A stretch of 64,000 bases of DNA from CAXPZW01 sp964221845 (GCA_964221845.1 CAXPZW010000009.1:1-64000), one strand, 5' to 3'; counted from the first letter of the stretch, positions 49,917 to 59,798 are shown. The notes: generated from the letters alone by a model not told the origin. Made by a program: numbers and translations.

Positions 49917-51188
49917 ATGAAGCGCCTGCTCCTGCTTTCCTACCACTACACACCCTTGAACAGCATTGCCACCCAGCGTGCGGTTGGGTTTGTGCGCCAC
50001 CTGCCCGCGCACAGCATCCACCCGGTGGTGGTCACCCACGACTGGCAACGCACCGGCGATTCCGAATGGGATTGGCAGATCCGCCGGGGCACCGAACACC
50101 GCGTCGAAACCCATCCGGATCACACTGTGATCTACCTTCCCCTCCCTCCTGAGGCGCGCCCTTACACGGCCACCTCGTTTCAAACCTTGAGCCACCTGTA
50201 TCGCGGACGTTTTGACTTGGGCGGCTTGATGCCCGCCAGCCGCAAGGCCTATGCACGTTTCTTGGCCGAACACGGAAGTACACTGGGGCCGTTGGACGGC
50301 GTTCTGGCCGAATTCAATCCACACCACCACTTGGAATTGGGCTACCGTTTTGCCCGTCAACGCGGCCTGCCGTTCTGCGCCGATCTGCGCGACCTGTGGA
50401 GCCCAACCGCAGAAATAGGTCACGTAGAAGGAGGCCCAGCAGCCCGCTTGCGCGACCGATTTGTGCGCCGCTCTTGGAAAAAATGGTTGAAACGTGCCGC
50501 GGTGGTGAGCACCGTTTCTCCCCCGCTAGCCGCCTTTCTAGAGGGATTTCTGGACCGGCCCGCCATCACAGTGCGCAACGGCGTGGAACCCGACTTGTTC
50601 GATGGCATTGCCCCGGTGAGACCAAAGCGGTTCACGTTGGCCTACGTGGGCACCCTCTATGCCGACCAGGACACCGCCCTCATGCTGGAGCTCCTGCAGG
50701 GCCTGCCCCAAGACGTGCAGTGGCAACTGCATTGGCTCGGCGCCACCGACCCTGAGCGCGAAAAGGCCTTGCGTTTCCAATGGTCGTCGACTGGGCTTGC
50801 TCCGGATCGCTTGCGCATTACGGGACGGTCCTCGCGGGCCGATGCATTGACGCTCATGCGCAGTGCACAAGTGCTGCTCTACCCCACTTGGCCGGGTTTG
50901 CCTGGGGTGGTCTCGGGAAAGATTTACGAGTACTTGGCCAGCGGTACGCCCACTGCGGTGCTGTCGCGAGATCCTAACATGGATGTCGTGGAGTTGGTAG
51001 CGGCCGCACCCAACGGTGAGGTGTTCTTGGAAGGAAGCAGCGCCTCCTGGAACGCTTGGATCGGCGAACTACACTTGGCTTGGAAGGACAAACAAGGCTC
51101 GCCTCCGCCACACACTTCGCCCTACGAGCGCAGCGCAGGTGCGGCGTTCTGGGCACATGCATTTGAACAAGCCACCGCATCGAAGTAG
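49917..51188 (+). CDS. Family 4 glycosyltransferase
   Basis: From the ATG at 49917 the product is 423 residues with GT-B features: N-terminal LLLLSYHYTPLNSIATQRAVGF, then PFCADLRDLWSP and the C-terminal SGKIYEYLASGTPTAVLSRD. It is expected to extend a lipid-linked glycan on the cytoplasmic side. It shares its likely operon with the upstream flippase. A second GT4 of the same subtype lies at 59812-61128. Confidence 0.9.
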   Translation: MKRLLLLSYHYTPLNSIATQRAVGFVRHLPAHSIHPVVVTHDWQRTGDSEWDWQIRRGTEHRVETHPDHTVIYLPLPPEARPYTATSFQTLSHLYRGRFDLGGLMPASRKAYARFLAEHGSTLGPLDGVLAEFNPHHHLELGYRFARQRGLPFCADLRDLWSPTAEIGHVEGGPAARLRDRFVRRSWKKWLKRAAVVSTVSPPLAAFLEGFLDRPAITVRNGVEPDLFDGIAPVRPKRFTLAYVGTLYADQDTALMLELLQGLPQDVQWQLHWLGATDPEREKALRFQWSSTGLAPDRLRITGRSSRADALTLMRSAQVLLYPTWPGLPGVVSGKIYEYLASGTPTAVLSRDPNMDVVELVAAAPNGEVFLEGSSASWNAWIGELHLAWKDKQGSPPPHTSPYERSAGAAFWAHAFEQATASK

Positions 51189-51558
51189 AAGAAAAAAGGG
51201 GGTAAAAAAGCGAGGCGTCGGTTCCCGCTTCCGACGCCTCTTAACTAGCACTTGCGAAAGGCACGGTTACTCAACTTCGCCGGCCCATCATCTTAAATAT
51301 CTTACAACCACTGAGGGGTTGTGAGGAAAATACACAGAGATAAACACGGTCCCCCCGCGCTTGTTCAGCAAACGGTAAGAAATTTTGTACCCGTCCACCG
51401 CCGTTTAAATCTGAAGCCCCAGCTTTTCCGGATTTGAGAACATGTGCAGCAACCCTTTTGAACCTACCTGCGTGTTCAGTTGTGACTGCAAGGAGGAAAA
51501 CAGGTACTGCAAAAAAGCGGTAACTTCTCCCTGTTTCCCCGCCGCCTAATTGAACGCC
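51189..51558. other. Long intergenic region before giant metalloprotease gene
   Basis: This 370-nt region contains the glycosyltransferase terminator at 51205-51246 and a less GC-rich stretch with a small inverted repeat (ACAACC with GGTTGT near 51304-51322). No exact TAnnTTTG box is seen before the metalloprotease gene, and no coding sequence is apparent. Confidence 0.5.
51205..51246. terminator. Rho-independent terminator after glycosyltransferase
   Basis: A perfect 10-bp stem (GAGGCGTCGG with CCGACGCCTC) and a 9-nt loop, flanked by an A-rich run on the left and TTAACT on the right. Confidence 0.7.
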
Positions 51559-54500
51559 ATGGCACGCCTATTGACTTTGCTGCTGGTGGTCCTGACTGTG
51601 ACCGCCTCGGCCCAATCGTATTGCGGGTTCGATGCCCTGCACGCCCTGAAGCACACCCACCCCGGAGACCAGTTCCAAGAATCGGAGGCCAACCAACGCC
51701 TGCTGGACCGCATTGTAGACGGCGCCACGCGCGACGGAGAGGTGTTGACCGTTCCGGTGGTGGTGCACATCATCCACCAAAACGGTCCTGAGGACATTCC
51801 CGACAGCCAAGTGTTTGACGCCATCGACCACTTGAACGACGCCTTTGCCAACCTGGGCTTTTACCAAGACGGCGACGGGGTCACCTCCAACATCGAGTTC
51901 TGTTTGGCGGCGCGCGACCCTGAAGACAACTTCACCACCGGCATCAACCGTGTGGAGTCTGCGCTGACCGACATGCTGGTGCCCTCCCAAGAAGCCGACC
52001 TCAAAGCCCTCAGCTACTGGGACTCGGAGCAGTACCTCAACATTTGGGTGGTCGGCGAAATCACGCGCGAGCCTTCCAATGCAGGCGTGGTGGGCTTTGC
52101 AACGTTCCCTGACGCGCACGGTTCGGCCACCGATGGCGTTGTGGTGGAAGCCGGCACCTTTGGTGGCAACGAAGTGGGCAGCACCGTGCACATCCACGAA
52201 TGCGGGCACTACCTGGGGCTGTACCACACCTTCCAAGACGGATGCCCCAACGACGACTGCCTCTCCAGCGGCGACCGCGTGTGCGACACCCCTCCCGACC
52301 AAGATGTTTACACGATTTTCTGCAACGACGGCACCAACTCCTGCGACACCGACGAGGACGACCTGAGTACCAACAACCCCTTCAGACCGATTTCCGAAGG
52401 TGGTCTGGGCGACCAGCAGGATTTCCAGACCAACTTCATGGACTACAGCAACCTGGCCTGCTTTGAGCGGTTCACCGAAGGCCAAGTGGAACGCATGCGC
52501 GCAACCATCGTGGAATTGCGCGCCACGTTACTCGACGGGATGCAATGCAGCCCCCCCTGCGAGGATCCCATTGAGGCCATGTCCACCAACACAGGCTTGG
52601 AGTTCGAAGTCGGCGGCAACGTAGTGTTTCTCAACGCGAGCACGAACTTTACTTCGGCCACATGGCAGGTAGACGGGGAGAACGCCGGTAGCGGCGAAAC
52701 CTTCACCTTCGAACCCGAAGTCCAGGGGACCTACTTGGTTGAACTGGTGCTCAACAACGCAGACCCGGGCTGCACCCAGGTGTTGGCCTATGAAGTTGTG
52801 GCCTCCTGCACCATCGAAGCACTTATCGGGTTTGACCAAACACAAATCCCGGTTGGAGGTGAGCTGGAACTGGACAACCTCTCCTCTGGCGCCGACACCT
52901 ACACCTGGTACATCGACAACGAACCGGTGCTCACCACAGAAGACTTCGCCTTCACCTTTGAAGAAACCGGCGGGTTTACAATCACCCTGGAGGCCACCGC
53001 AGACAACTGCTCTGTATTCAGTGCCCCCCTGTTTGTGACGGTGGGTACCTGCACCACAGGAAAGGAGGCCAACCTGTGGTTCCACTACAACGCCTTTGGC
53101 GACAACTACGGCATCGATTTCAACCAGAATCCCGCCTTCACCATTGCCGACAACAACCTGACGGTGCCGGCCGCTCACTGCAAGGCCAACGTGTGTGACC
53201 CCAATGGCAATTTGCTGATGCTGTCCACCGGGGCGCAAGTGCTCAATCGCAACTTTGAGGTGATGCCCAACGGTGCAGACCTCGCGGGAGGCACCTCGGC
53301 CCACTACGGCGCTCTGTTCGTGGAAAAACCGGGGTCTGACACCGAATACTACCTGTTCACAGCTGCCGAACAATCCCAATTCTCCAACGGCCTCACGTAC
53401 CATGTAGTGGACTTGAGTTTGGACGGGGGATTCGGAGATGTTACCGAGAAAAACATCTTCATCGCAGAAACCGGCCAAGAGGCCGTTACCGCCATCCGTC
53501 ACTGCAATTTGGTGGACTTCTGGCTGGTGACCTACAATCAAAACACCTCGGTATATCAAGCCTGGGAAGTGACGGCAGAGGGGGTGTCCGATACCCCGGT
53601 GGTCTCTGCGCTGGAAAACGAGGTGATCTTCAGCCTGCCATTGACGGTGACCTCACGCGGAGACCGGATTGTACACGGAAACCGCATCTTGGACTTTGAT
53701 GCCAGTACCGGCACCCTCACCGACAACATCAACATGGCCGCGGTACCCGACCTTGTGGGCTGGGAAACCAGTGCCAACGGGCGATACCTCTACCTCTTTG
53801 CTGGGGTCTTCACCACCGAGGTGTACCAAGTGGATCTCGAGACATTTGATCCGGCCGATCCTTTGGCACAAGCCTACACATACCCCATCACAGGACTACC
53901 AGTGTACTTCTACCCCCAACGGGCCCCCGACGGAAACATCTATGTGGAAGATGTCTTCACCAACGACATTGCGCGCATCATCAACCCCAACCTGCCCGCA
54001 GAACTCTCCACCCTGGAAACCCAATGGGACAATGCCGGAGCCCTGATCAACTCCTTTGGCAACTACTTCCACGCGTATGTGGCGGGCAAGACGATTTTCA
54101 TCGACGGGCCCGCTTCGGTGTGTGCCGGGCAAACCGTGGAGTACAGCATTTACGGACACGCCTGCATTGCCGACCTGATCACCTGGATGCCCGAGGGTGC
54201 CACGGTGGAGGAGCTCGAAAACGGCGTGGTGGAAGTCACCTTTGGCCAAGAAGGGACAGCTGTCCTGACCGCCTTGATTGAAACCAGTTGCGGCGAGGCC
54301 ACCGACATGCTGGAAGTCACCGTAGGCCCCGCATCGGGCCTGGAATTGGGTCCTGACTTTGGCCAGTGCGCTGGCGGCGGCGAACCGGTAATCGATGCCG
54401 GCGAAGGGTTCTTGGACTACCTCTGGAGCACCGGGGAGACCACTTCATCGATTGTGCCCGACGGCGTTGGCACCTTCTCGGTGACCGTGACCACGCCTTC

Positions 54501-55014
54501 CTGCACGGCCACCGACAGCGTGACGGTGACCGAGGACTTTGTCTCCCCCATCAACTTGGCTCCCGATGCCGATTTGTGCGAGGGTACGGTGATCGTACTC
54601 GACGCCGGCAGCGGCTACAGCGATTACACTTGGCAAGACGGCACCACTGGTCCGACTTACACCGTTTTCGAGGGCGGTGCATACACGGTGACCGCTACGG
54701 TGCCCTGCTTTACCTCAGACACCATCGTGATCGACGGGTGCGACCAGGACGTGACCGAAACCAACGTGGACGAGTTGGAGGGGCTGCAGATTGCGCTGTT
54801 CCCCAACCCCAACACGGGCAGCTTCAGCCTGTCTGCTGGGAGCGAGGCCTTGGAACAGGTGGCGGTGTATGCCGCCGATGGCAAACGCGTGTACGTTTCA
54901 ACCCTGAAAGGGCAAAGCAATGTGGATGTGACGTTAGAAGTAGCCCAAGGCACCTACCATGTAGTGGCCCAAAGCCCTCGTGGCGTGTGGCGCGGGCGGG
55001 TGATCATCCAATGA
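51559..55014 (+). CDS. Giant secreted M43 metalloprotease fused to a propeller-like module, with T9SS sorting domain
   Basis: From the ATG at 51559 the product is 1151 residues with a signal peptide (cleavage near ASA-QS). An M43-type peptidase domain carries the zinc motif HECGHYLGLYH at about residues 213-223 and the Met-turn NFMDYSN. PKD-like modules follow. A later region with DPNGNLLMLSTGAQVLN and VMPNGADLAGG resembles a T9SS-associated propeller-like module. Ig-like repeats precede the type A sorting domain (IALFPNPNTGSFSLS and ending GVWRGRVIIQ). It is predicted to be secreted by T9SS and to cleave extracellular protein. Confidence 0.9.
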   Translation: MARLLTLLLVVLTVTASAQSYCGFDALHALKHTHPGDQFQESEANQRLLDRIVDGATRDGEVLTVPVVVHIIHQNGPEDIPDSQVFDAIDHLNDAFANLGFYQDGDGVTSNIEFCLAARDPEDNFTTGINRVESALTDMLVPSQEADLKALSYWDSEQYLNIWVVGEITREPSNAGVVGFATFPDAHGSATDGVVVEAGTFGGNEVGSTVHIHECGHYLGLYHTFQDGCPNDDCLSSGDRVCDTPPDQDVYTIFCNDGTNSCDTDEDDLSTNNPFRPISEGGLGDQQDFQTNFMDYSNLACFERFTEGQVERMRATIVELRATLLDGMQCSPPCEDPIEAMSTNTGLEFEVGGNVVFLNASTNFTSATWQVDGENAGSGETFTFEPEVQGTYLVELVLNNADPGCTQVLAYEVVASCTIEALIGFDQTQIPVGGELELDNLSSGADTYTWYIDNEPVLTTEDFAFTFEETGGFTITLEATADNCSVFSAPLFVTVGTCTTGKEANLWFHYNAFGDNYGIDFNQNPAFTIADNNLTVPAAHCKANVCDPNGNLLMLSTGAQVLNRNFEVMPNGADLAGGTSAHYGALFVEKPGSDTEYYLFTAAEQSQFSNGLTYHVVDLSLDGGFGDVTEKNIFIAETGQEAVTAIRHCNLVDFWLVTYNQNTSVYQAWEVTAEGVSDTPVVSALENEVIFSLPLTVTSRGDRIVHGNRILDFDASTGTLTDNINMAAVPDLVGWETSANGRYLYLFAGVFTTEVYQVDLETFDPADPLAQAYTYPITGLPVYFYPQRAPDGNIYVEDVFTNDIARIINPNLPAELSTLETQWDNAGALINSFGNYFHAYVAGKTIFIDGPASVCAGQTVEYSIYGHACIADLITWMPEGATVEELENGVVEVTFGQEGTAVLTALIETSCGEATDMLEVTVGPASGLELGPDFGQCAGGGEPVIDAGEGFLDYLWSTGETTSSIVPDGVGTFSVTVTTPSCTATDSVTVTEDFVSPINLAPDADLCEGTVIVLDAGSGYSDYTWQDGTTGPTYTVFEGGAYTVTATVPCFTSDTIVIDGCDQDVTETNVDELEGLQIALFPNPNTGSFSLSAGSEALEQVAVYAADGKRVYVSTLKGQSNVDVTLEVAQGTYHVVAQSPRGVWRGRVIIQ

Positions 55015-56008
55015 TGTTCACCTCGCGTTCGAGGGTGACGCCATAGCGGGCCTGCACGTCTTGTAGAATGTCTTCGGAAAGTTGCCAGATGTCTTGGCCT
55101 TGGGCACCTCCGTGGTTCACCAACACCAAGGCTTGGCGGTCGTGTACCCCGTGATTGCCGCGCAAATGCCCTTTCCATCCGGCTTGATCGATCAGCCATC
55201 CGGCAGCCAGTTTCATGTGTCCTTCTCCGGCCGGGTAGGCCACCACGTTGGGATGTGCTTCGCGGATGCGCTCGTACTCCACAGTGGGCACCACCGGGTT
55301 TTTGAAAAACGACCCCGCATTGCCGATTTGGGCAGGATCCGGCAGCTTGAATTGGCGGATGCGAATCACCGCATCGCTGATGGCACGTATGCTGAGCTCG
55401 GTCACCTCCATGGCTTCCAATTCGTTTCGAATGGCGCCGTACTCGGTGTGGAAAGTTGGGGTGAGCGACAAGTCGAACTCTACGTGGGTGATGATGTGCT
55501 GCCCCTTGAGTGCCCGCTTGAACACCGACTCCCGGTAGCCGAATTGACAATCGGCGTGGTTGAAGGTCTGGACCTCGCCTGAGGCGATGTGGAGCGCTTC
55601 CAGCTGGTGGAATACGTCTTTAATCTCCACCCCGTACGCCCCGATGTTTTGCATGGGCGCCGCGCCCACGCTGCCCGGAATCAGCGACAGGTTTTCGACC
55701 CCGGCCCAGCCTTGGGCAATGCAATGCAGCACAAAGTCGTGCCACACCACCCCTCCGCCTGCGCGGACGCGGACCAGGTCCCCTTCTTGTTTGACCACTT
55801 CGATCCCGGGAATACGATTGACCAGCACAAAACCGTCCACATCTCCACGCAGCAGCACATTGGACCCGCCACCCAGCACCAAATCAGGAATGCCGTGGGC
55901 GTGGATGAGCGCGCGCATTTCGTCGACGCTTTGGGCCTCGGCCAGTTGTGCGGCTTGGGCCTGGATGCCAAAGGTGTTGAACGGTTGAAGGTTGGCGTGG
56001 GTGTGCAT
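55004..56008 (-). CDS. murB: UDP-N-acetylmuramate dehydrogenase
   Basis: The 334-residue FAD enzyme has the type I layout of E. coli MurB: LVLGGGSNVLLRGDVDGFVL near residues 40-60, NLSLIPGSVGAAPMQNIGAYGVE, and the catalytic serine region QIGNAGSFFKNPVV. It reduces the enolpyruvyl precursor to UDP-MurNAc in peptidoglycan synthesis, as does Ddl for the next stages. The 3' end overlaps the convergent metalloprotease gene by 11 nt. Confidence 0.97.
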   Translation of the reverse strand: MHTHANLQPFNTFGIQAQAAQLAEAQSVDEMRALIHAHGIPDLVLGGGSNVLLRGDVDGFVLVNRIPGIEVVKQEGDLVRVRAGGGVVWHDFVLHCIAQGWAGVENLSLIPGSVGAAPMQNIGAYGVEIKDVFHQLEALHIASGEVQTFNHADCQFGYRESVFKRALKGQHIITHVEFDLSLTPTFHTEYGAIRNELEAMEVTELSIRAISDAVIRIRQFKLPDPAQIGNAGSFFKNPVVPTVEYERIREAHPNVVAYPAGEGHMKLAAGWLIDQAGWKGHLRGNHGVHDRQALVLVNHGGAQGQDIWQLSEDILQDVQARYGVTLEREVNIIG

Positions 56009-56012
56009 ACCA

Positions 56013-56020
56013 CAAACTTA
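56013..56020 (-). promoter_or_regulatory. -7 box (TAAGTTTG) for murB
   Basis: An exact TAnnTTTG match on the minus strand ends 4 nt before the murB ATG. Confidence 0.7.
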
Positions 56021-56060
56021 CGCTGCACAGGGGGCGGTGGGCGGGGTTTTCAGAATTCGC

Positions 56061-56321
56061 TTAAGAACCGGTTGTGAACTGTGCACGCCAGGCTTCAAAC
56101 GCTGCGGCATCGGTCACTTCCCAGCGCCCGTCCTTGCAGTCCATCGCATCTTGGATCAGGACGCGGTCGGGCAAGATTTTGGCTTCCACCTCGTACACCA
56201 GCACGCGCGAACCGAGCTGTTGGTATTCGGTCATGGCAGTGGGAGACTGGATCACAAACCACGAGCGATCGCCCGGGTATTTGCGAAACAACGGGAAGGC
56301 GGGGTTGTTACTTTTGTCCAT
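56061..56321 (-). CDS. Small conserved protein of unknown function
   Basis: From the ATG at 56321 the product is 86 residues (MDKSNNPAFPLFRKYPG...), without a signal peptide or membrane segment. I recall similar small proteins with this N terminus in Bacteroidota, but no function is known to me. A second in-frame ATG at 56324 shares its first bases with the opposite-strand TPR start at 56323, so the divergent genes overlap or abut at their start codons. It lies upstream of murB in the same direction. Confidence 0.78.
   Translation of the reverse strand: MDKSNNPAFPLFRKYPGDRSWFVIQSPTAMTEYQQLGSRVLVYEVEAKILPDRVLIQDAMDCKDGRWEVTDAAAFEAWRAQFTTGS
56309..56316 (+). promoter_or_regulatory. -7 box (TACTTTTG) for TPR protein
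   Basis: An exact TAnnTTTG match ends 6 nt before the ATG at 56323. It lies inside the start region of the opposite-strand gene. Confidence 0.65.
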
Positions 56322-56322
56322 C

Positions 56323-56940
56323 ATGAGCGGAGTTCCGTACAAATATCAGGCGCAAGCCGAAAAGGCCATGGCCGCAGGGCAATTGCTCGAAGCCGCCGAA
56401 TGGTACAACAAAGCGTTGACCGAAGCGCCCAACAACCCCGACATCTTCAACGACCGGGCGGTGTGTTACTTCCACCAGGGCCGCAAGCGCGATGCTTTGG
56501 CGGACTTGGACTACGCCGTACAACTCCAACCTGATTACAGCTACCGCTACGCGAGTCGGGCCTACCTCAAAAGTGCCCTCAAGGACATCGACGGCGCCAT
56601 TGCCGATTACCAAAAGGCCGTGGAACTCGACCCCGACGACGCCATTGCCCTCAACAACTTGGGGCTGCTCGAAGAGCAACTCGGTTACATGCAAAAGGCC
56701 CAGGAGCGGTTCAAGCAAGCCGACGCCCTGAACCACTTGCTGGACGACAGCGGCATCACCTTGCCCGAACCTCCCCAACCGCGCAACATCCAGCGCGAAA
56801 TCAATCAAGAAGAGGTGGAAAAAGCCACCCCGGGTGCCACGTGGCGTGAGGTGCGCAAGGCGCTGACCAACAAAGAGGACTGGAAGGCATTCATGCGGTT
56901 CGTATCTCGCGGCTTCAGGTTGGACAACGAGGACAAATAA
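56323..56940 (+). CDS. TPR-repeat protein
   Basis: From the ATG at 56323 the product is 205 residues with at least three tetratricopeptide repeats in the first two-thirds (LLEAAEWYNKALTEAPNN, DALADLDYAVQLQPDY and AIADYQKAVELDPDDA). A charged C-terminal tail includes a possible amphipathic stretch near residues 170-200. TPR arrays mediate protein contacts; no specific partner is visible. The gene ends 30 nt before the AddB-like nuclease, which may be co-transcribed. Confidence 0.9.
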   Translation: MSGVPYKYQAQAEKAMAAGQLLEAAEWYNKALTEAPNNPDIFNDRAVCYFHQGRKRDALADLDYAVQLQPDYSYRYASRAYLKSALKDIDGAIADYQKAVELDPDDAIALNNLGLLEEQLGYMQKAQERFKQADALNHLLDDSGITLPEPPQPRNIQREINQEEVEKATPGATWREVRKALTNKEDWKAFMRFVSRGFRLDNEDK

Positions 56941-56970
56941 TCGGCATCTTGAGCAGCCCAAACCGCTGCT

Positions 56971-59796
56971 GTGCATTCCTTCTTAGAACAGGCCGTTTCC
57001 CAATTGCTCGACCGCCACGGCGACCAGCTTGACCGTGTAGCCCTAGTGCTGCCCGGCCAACGTCCCATGGTGTTCTTGCGCGATTTATTGGCCCAGCGGC
57101 TCACGCGCACCACTTGGAGTCCGGCCATGTTCACCATCCAAGAGGCCACCGAACGCCTCAGCGGATTTCGCCGGATGGACGCCATGGAACTGTGGCTGAC
57201 CAGTTACCGCATTTACCGCGACACCGTGGAAGACCCCGAACCGCTGGATGCCTTTCTCACTTGGGCGCCCACGGTGCTGGCGGACTTCAACGAAATCGAC
57301 AACTACGGCCTGCACGGCGACGACGTGTTCCGCAACCTGGCCAGCTTCACCGAGATCGACGCGTGGAGTTTTCACCTGGACCCGCTGAGCGAAGGGCAAG
57401 AGCGCTTCCAGGTCCAATGGGAGAGCATGGGGCGCTTTTACACGGCCTTGCGTGCCCACCTCTACGCCGAAGGAGCCGGCTACAACGGCCTGGTCAACCG
57501 CGAAGCCGCCGACCGCTACGAGACCCGCCTCGACACTCCCGACTGGCCATATGAGCACGCCTACTTTTTGGGCTTCAACGCCCTGAGTGCTTCGGAGGAA
57601 GCTGTGCTGTTTGGGCTCCAACAACGGGGACGAGCCACCCTGCTGTGGGATGCAGATCCCACGTTTGTGGACCCCGAGGTCAACGAGGCCGGACTCTTCC
57701 TGCGCCGCTTTGCCCAACGCCACGGTGCACTTGAATTGCCCAAGCGCTGGGCACTCGAAGCCGATGGCATCCACCTGCACACCACCGCGAGCCGTGCTGC
57801 GCAGCCCAAAGTACTCGCCTCACTCTTGGCGTCCATCCCACCCGAGGAACTGTCCAAAACCGCAGTGGTCTTGGGCGACGAGAGTTTGCTCATTCCGGTA
57901 CTGGAAAGCCTGCCCCCGCTTGGCGACTCTGAGTCCCCCTTGCCCTACAACCTCACCCTTGGTTACGCCTTGCGCTGGACGCCGGTGTACGACCTGATCC
58001 ACCTGCTGCACAGCGCCCAAATCCGCATGCGAGGCCAAGGAATTTGGCACCAAGACTTGCGGAGTCTGTTGCGTCACCCAGCGTTGGTAACCGCCCTTTC
58101 CGACCACACCGAGGCCATCAACGCATTGCTGGGCAACCTGCGAGACAACAACCACGCGTACCTGCCGACAACCGAGCTCCAAACCCAAATGGACGCGCCG
58201 GTGATCGGGGCCATGTGCCGCCTGTTGACCCAGCGATACACCTCGCCGCAAACCACTTGCGCGCTCCTGCTGGAAGTGTTGGACGCGCTGCGTGTGCCAC
58301 TGGAACATCACCCCTGGTTGTTGGAGATGGTGTTCCGCACCCACCGCAGCCTCACCGCATTGCAGACCTGGAGCGCCGGGCTGGACCAAGACACCCCACT
58401 GGGCGAAGCGGCGTTCTGGAACCTCTGGCGACGCCTGGCCGGCCAAGAGCAACTCGACTTCCGAGGAGAACCCCTCAACGGCTTGCAAGTGATGGGGATG
58501 CTCGAAACGCGCACCCTGGGTTTTGAACGGCTGGTGGTGATTGGCGCCAACGAAGGCCACATGCCGCGTACCCCGGTGCAAAACAGCTTCATACCCTACG
58601 ACCTCAAGCACCACTTTGGCCTCCCCGTACGCCACGAGCGCGACGCGATTTACGCCTACTACTTCTTCCGTTTGCTGACCGACGCCAAGCAAGTAGACTT
58701 CATTTACGCCGAGCAATCTGAAGCCTTCGGCAGCACCGAGCGCACGCGCTACCTCGGCCAGCTCGAAGCCCTGCTCGACACGACCTTCACGCCACAACAT
58801 TGGCAAAACGCCTTGCCCGCTGGGGAACAGCATGTTTGGAACGTCCCGGGCCACGATCCGGCCATTGCCCCGGCTGTGACGCAATTGCTGCAAAACGGAC
58901 TCTCGCCCTCGGCCATGAATACCTTTGTGCGGTGTCCGCTGGACTTCTACTTCAAGTACATCCTCGGGTTCCGCGAACCCGACGAGGTCAACGAAGGGGT
59001 GGACCAAGCCTTGTTTGGCACCTTGGTGCACGGCGCACTCGAGCACCTTTACCTGGGCGGAGAACCGGCCGATCCCAAGCGCGATGCTCCCCTCAACATC
59101 CGCCTCACTCCGGCCTTCATTGACACCTGTTTGGAGGCCTTGCCGCAGGTCTTCGCCCAAATGCGCACCCGCCGATTGGCCGTGCCCGAAGACCCGAACA
59201 AACCGGTGCGTTTGCCCGACATGCAGACCGGCATCAACCGCCTGACCTTGGAGACCGCCGAGGCATACGTGAAGCAGTTCCTCCAAGCCGAGAAGCGCAA
59301 TGCACGCGAACACGTGCCTGAAATCCTGTTCTTGGAAAAGCAGTTCCAAGTGACGGTACAACTGCCCGAAGGCAGCGCCGTGGGTGAATTGGTATTGCGC
59401 GGCACCGTGGACCGCATTGACCGCGTGAACGGACAGGTGCGCATCATCGACTACAAAACCGGTTCAGTAGACAACGTGAAACTGCGTTGGAGAGGGCCCG
59501 AAGCATTGGCCAAGCAAGACCGGGACAAGGCCCGTCAACTGTTGGTGTACCACCTGCTGGTGGAAGGCAAGACCTGGCTCAATGGCATGCCGGTGATTTC
59601 GGGGATGATCAGCATCAAGCAGATTTCCAAGTGGTTCCAAGCCGGGCAAAAAGAAGGCCCAGGCGAACCGTTCACCGAAGAACAGATTGAGGAGTTCAAA
59701 ACCGTGCTCGCCACCCTGATCGGCACAATGCTGGATCCGGAATATACCTGGCAACACGCCCTCGACAGTGACTTCTGCGCCTTCTGCACCCCGTGA
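56971..59796 (+). CDS. AddB-like PD-(D/E)XK nuclease / inactivated helicase protein
   Basis: The 941-residue protein starts with GTG at 56971. The long N-terminal part resembles the AddB helicase-like fold, with VLPGQRPMVFLRD near the start. The C-terminal nuclease domain has NTFVRCPLDFYFKYILG, GTLVHGALEHLY, GTVDRIDRVNG and RIIDYKTG. It fits the AddB-type partner of an AddA helicase-nuclease used in recombination, but no addA lies in the window. The usual Fe-S cysteine set is shortened: after FCAFCTP the protein ends, so the fourth cysteine appears missing. Confidence 0.88.
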   Translation: MHSFLEQAVSQLLDRHGDQLDRVALVLPGQRPMVFLRDLLAQRLTRTTWSPAMFTIQEATERLSGFRRMDAMELWLTSYRIYRDTVEDPEPLDAFLTWAPTVLADFNEIDNYGLHGDDVFRNLASFTEIDAWSFHLDPLSEGQERFQVQWESMGRFYTALRAHLYAEGAGYNGLVNREAADRYETRLDTPDWPYEHAYFLGFNALSASEEAVLFGLQQRGRATLLWDADPTFVDPEVNEAGLFLRRFAQRHGALELPKRWALEADGIHLHTTASRAAQPKVLASLLASIPPEELSKTAVVLGDESLLIPVLESLPPLGDSESPLPYNLTLGYALRWTPVYDLIHLLHSAQIRMRGQGIWHQDLRSLLRHPALVTALSDHTEAINALLGNLRDNNHAYLPTTELQTQMDAPVIGAMCRLLTQRYTSPQTTCALLLEVLDALRVPLEHHPWLLEMVFRTHRSLTALQTWSAGLDQDTPLGEAAFWNLWRRLAGQEQLDFRGEPLNGLQVMGMLETRTLGFERLVVIGANEGHMPRTPVQNSFIPYDLKHHFGLPVRHERDAIYAYYFFRLLTDAKQVDFIYAEQSEAFGSTERTRYLGQLEALLDTTFTPQHWQNALPAGEQHVWNVPGHDPAIAPAVTQLLQNGLSPSAMNTFVRCPLDFYFKYILGFREPDEVNEGVDQALFGTLVHGALEHLYLGGEPADPKRDAPLNIRLTPAFIDTCLEALPQVFAQMRTRRLAVPEDPNKPVRLPDMQTGINRLTLETAEAYVKQFLQAEKRNAREHVPEILFLEKQFQVTVQLPEGSAVGELVLRGTVDRIDRVNGQVRIIDYKTGSVDNVKLRWRGPEALAKQDRDKARQLLVYHLLVEGKTWLNGMPVISGMISIKQISKWFQAGQKEGPGEPFTEEQIEEFKTVLATLIGTMLDPEYTWQHALDSDFCAFCTP

Positions 59797-59798
59797 CC

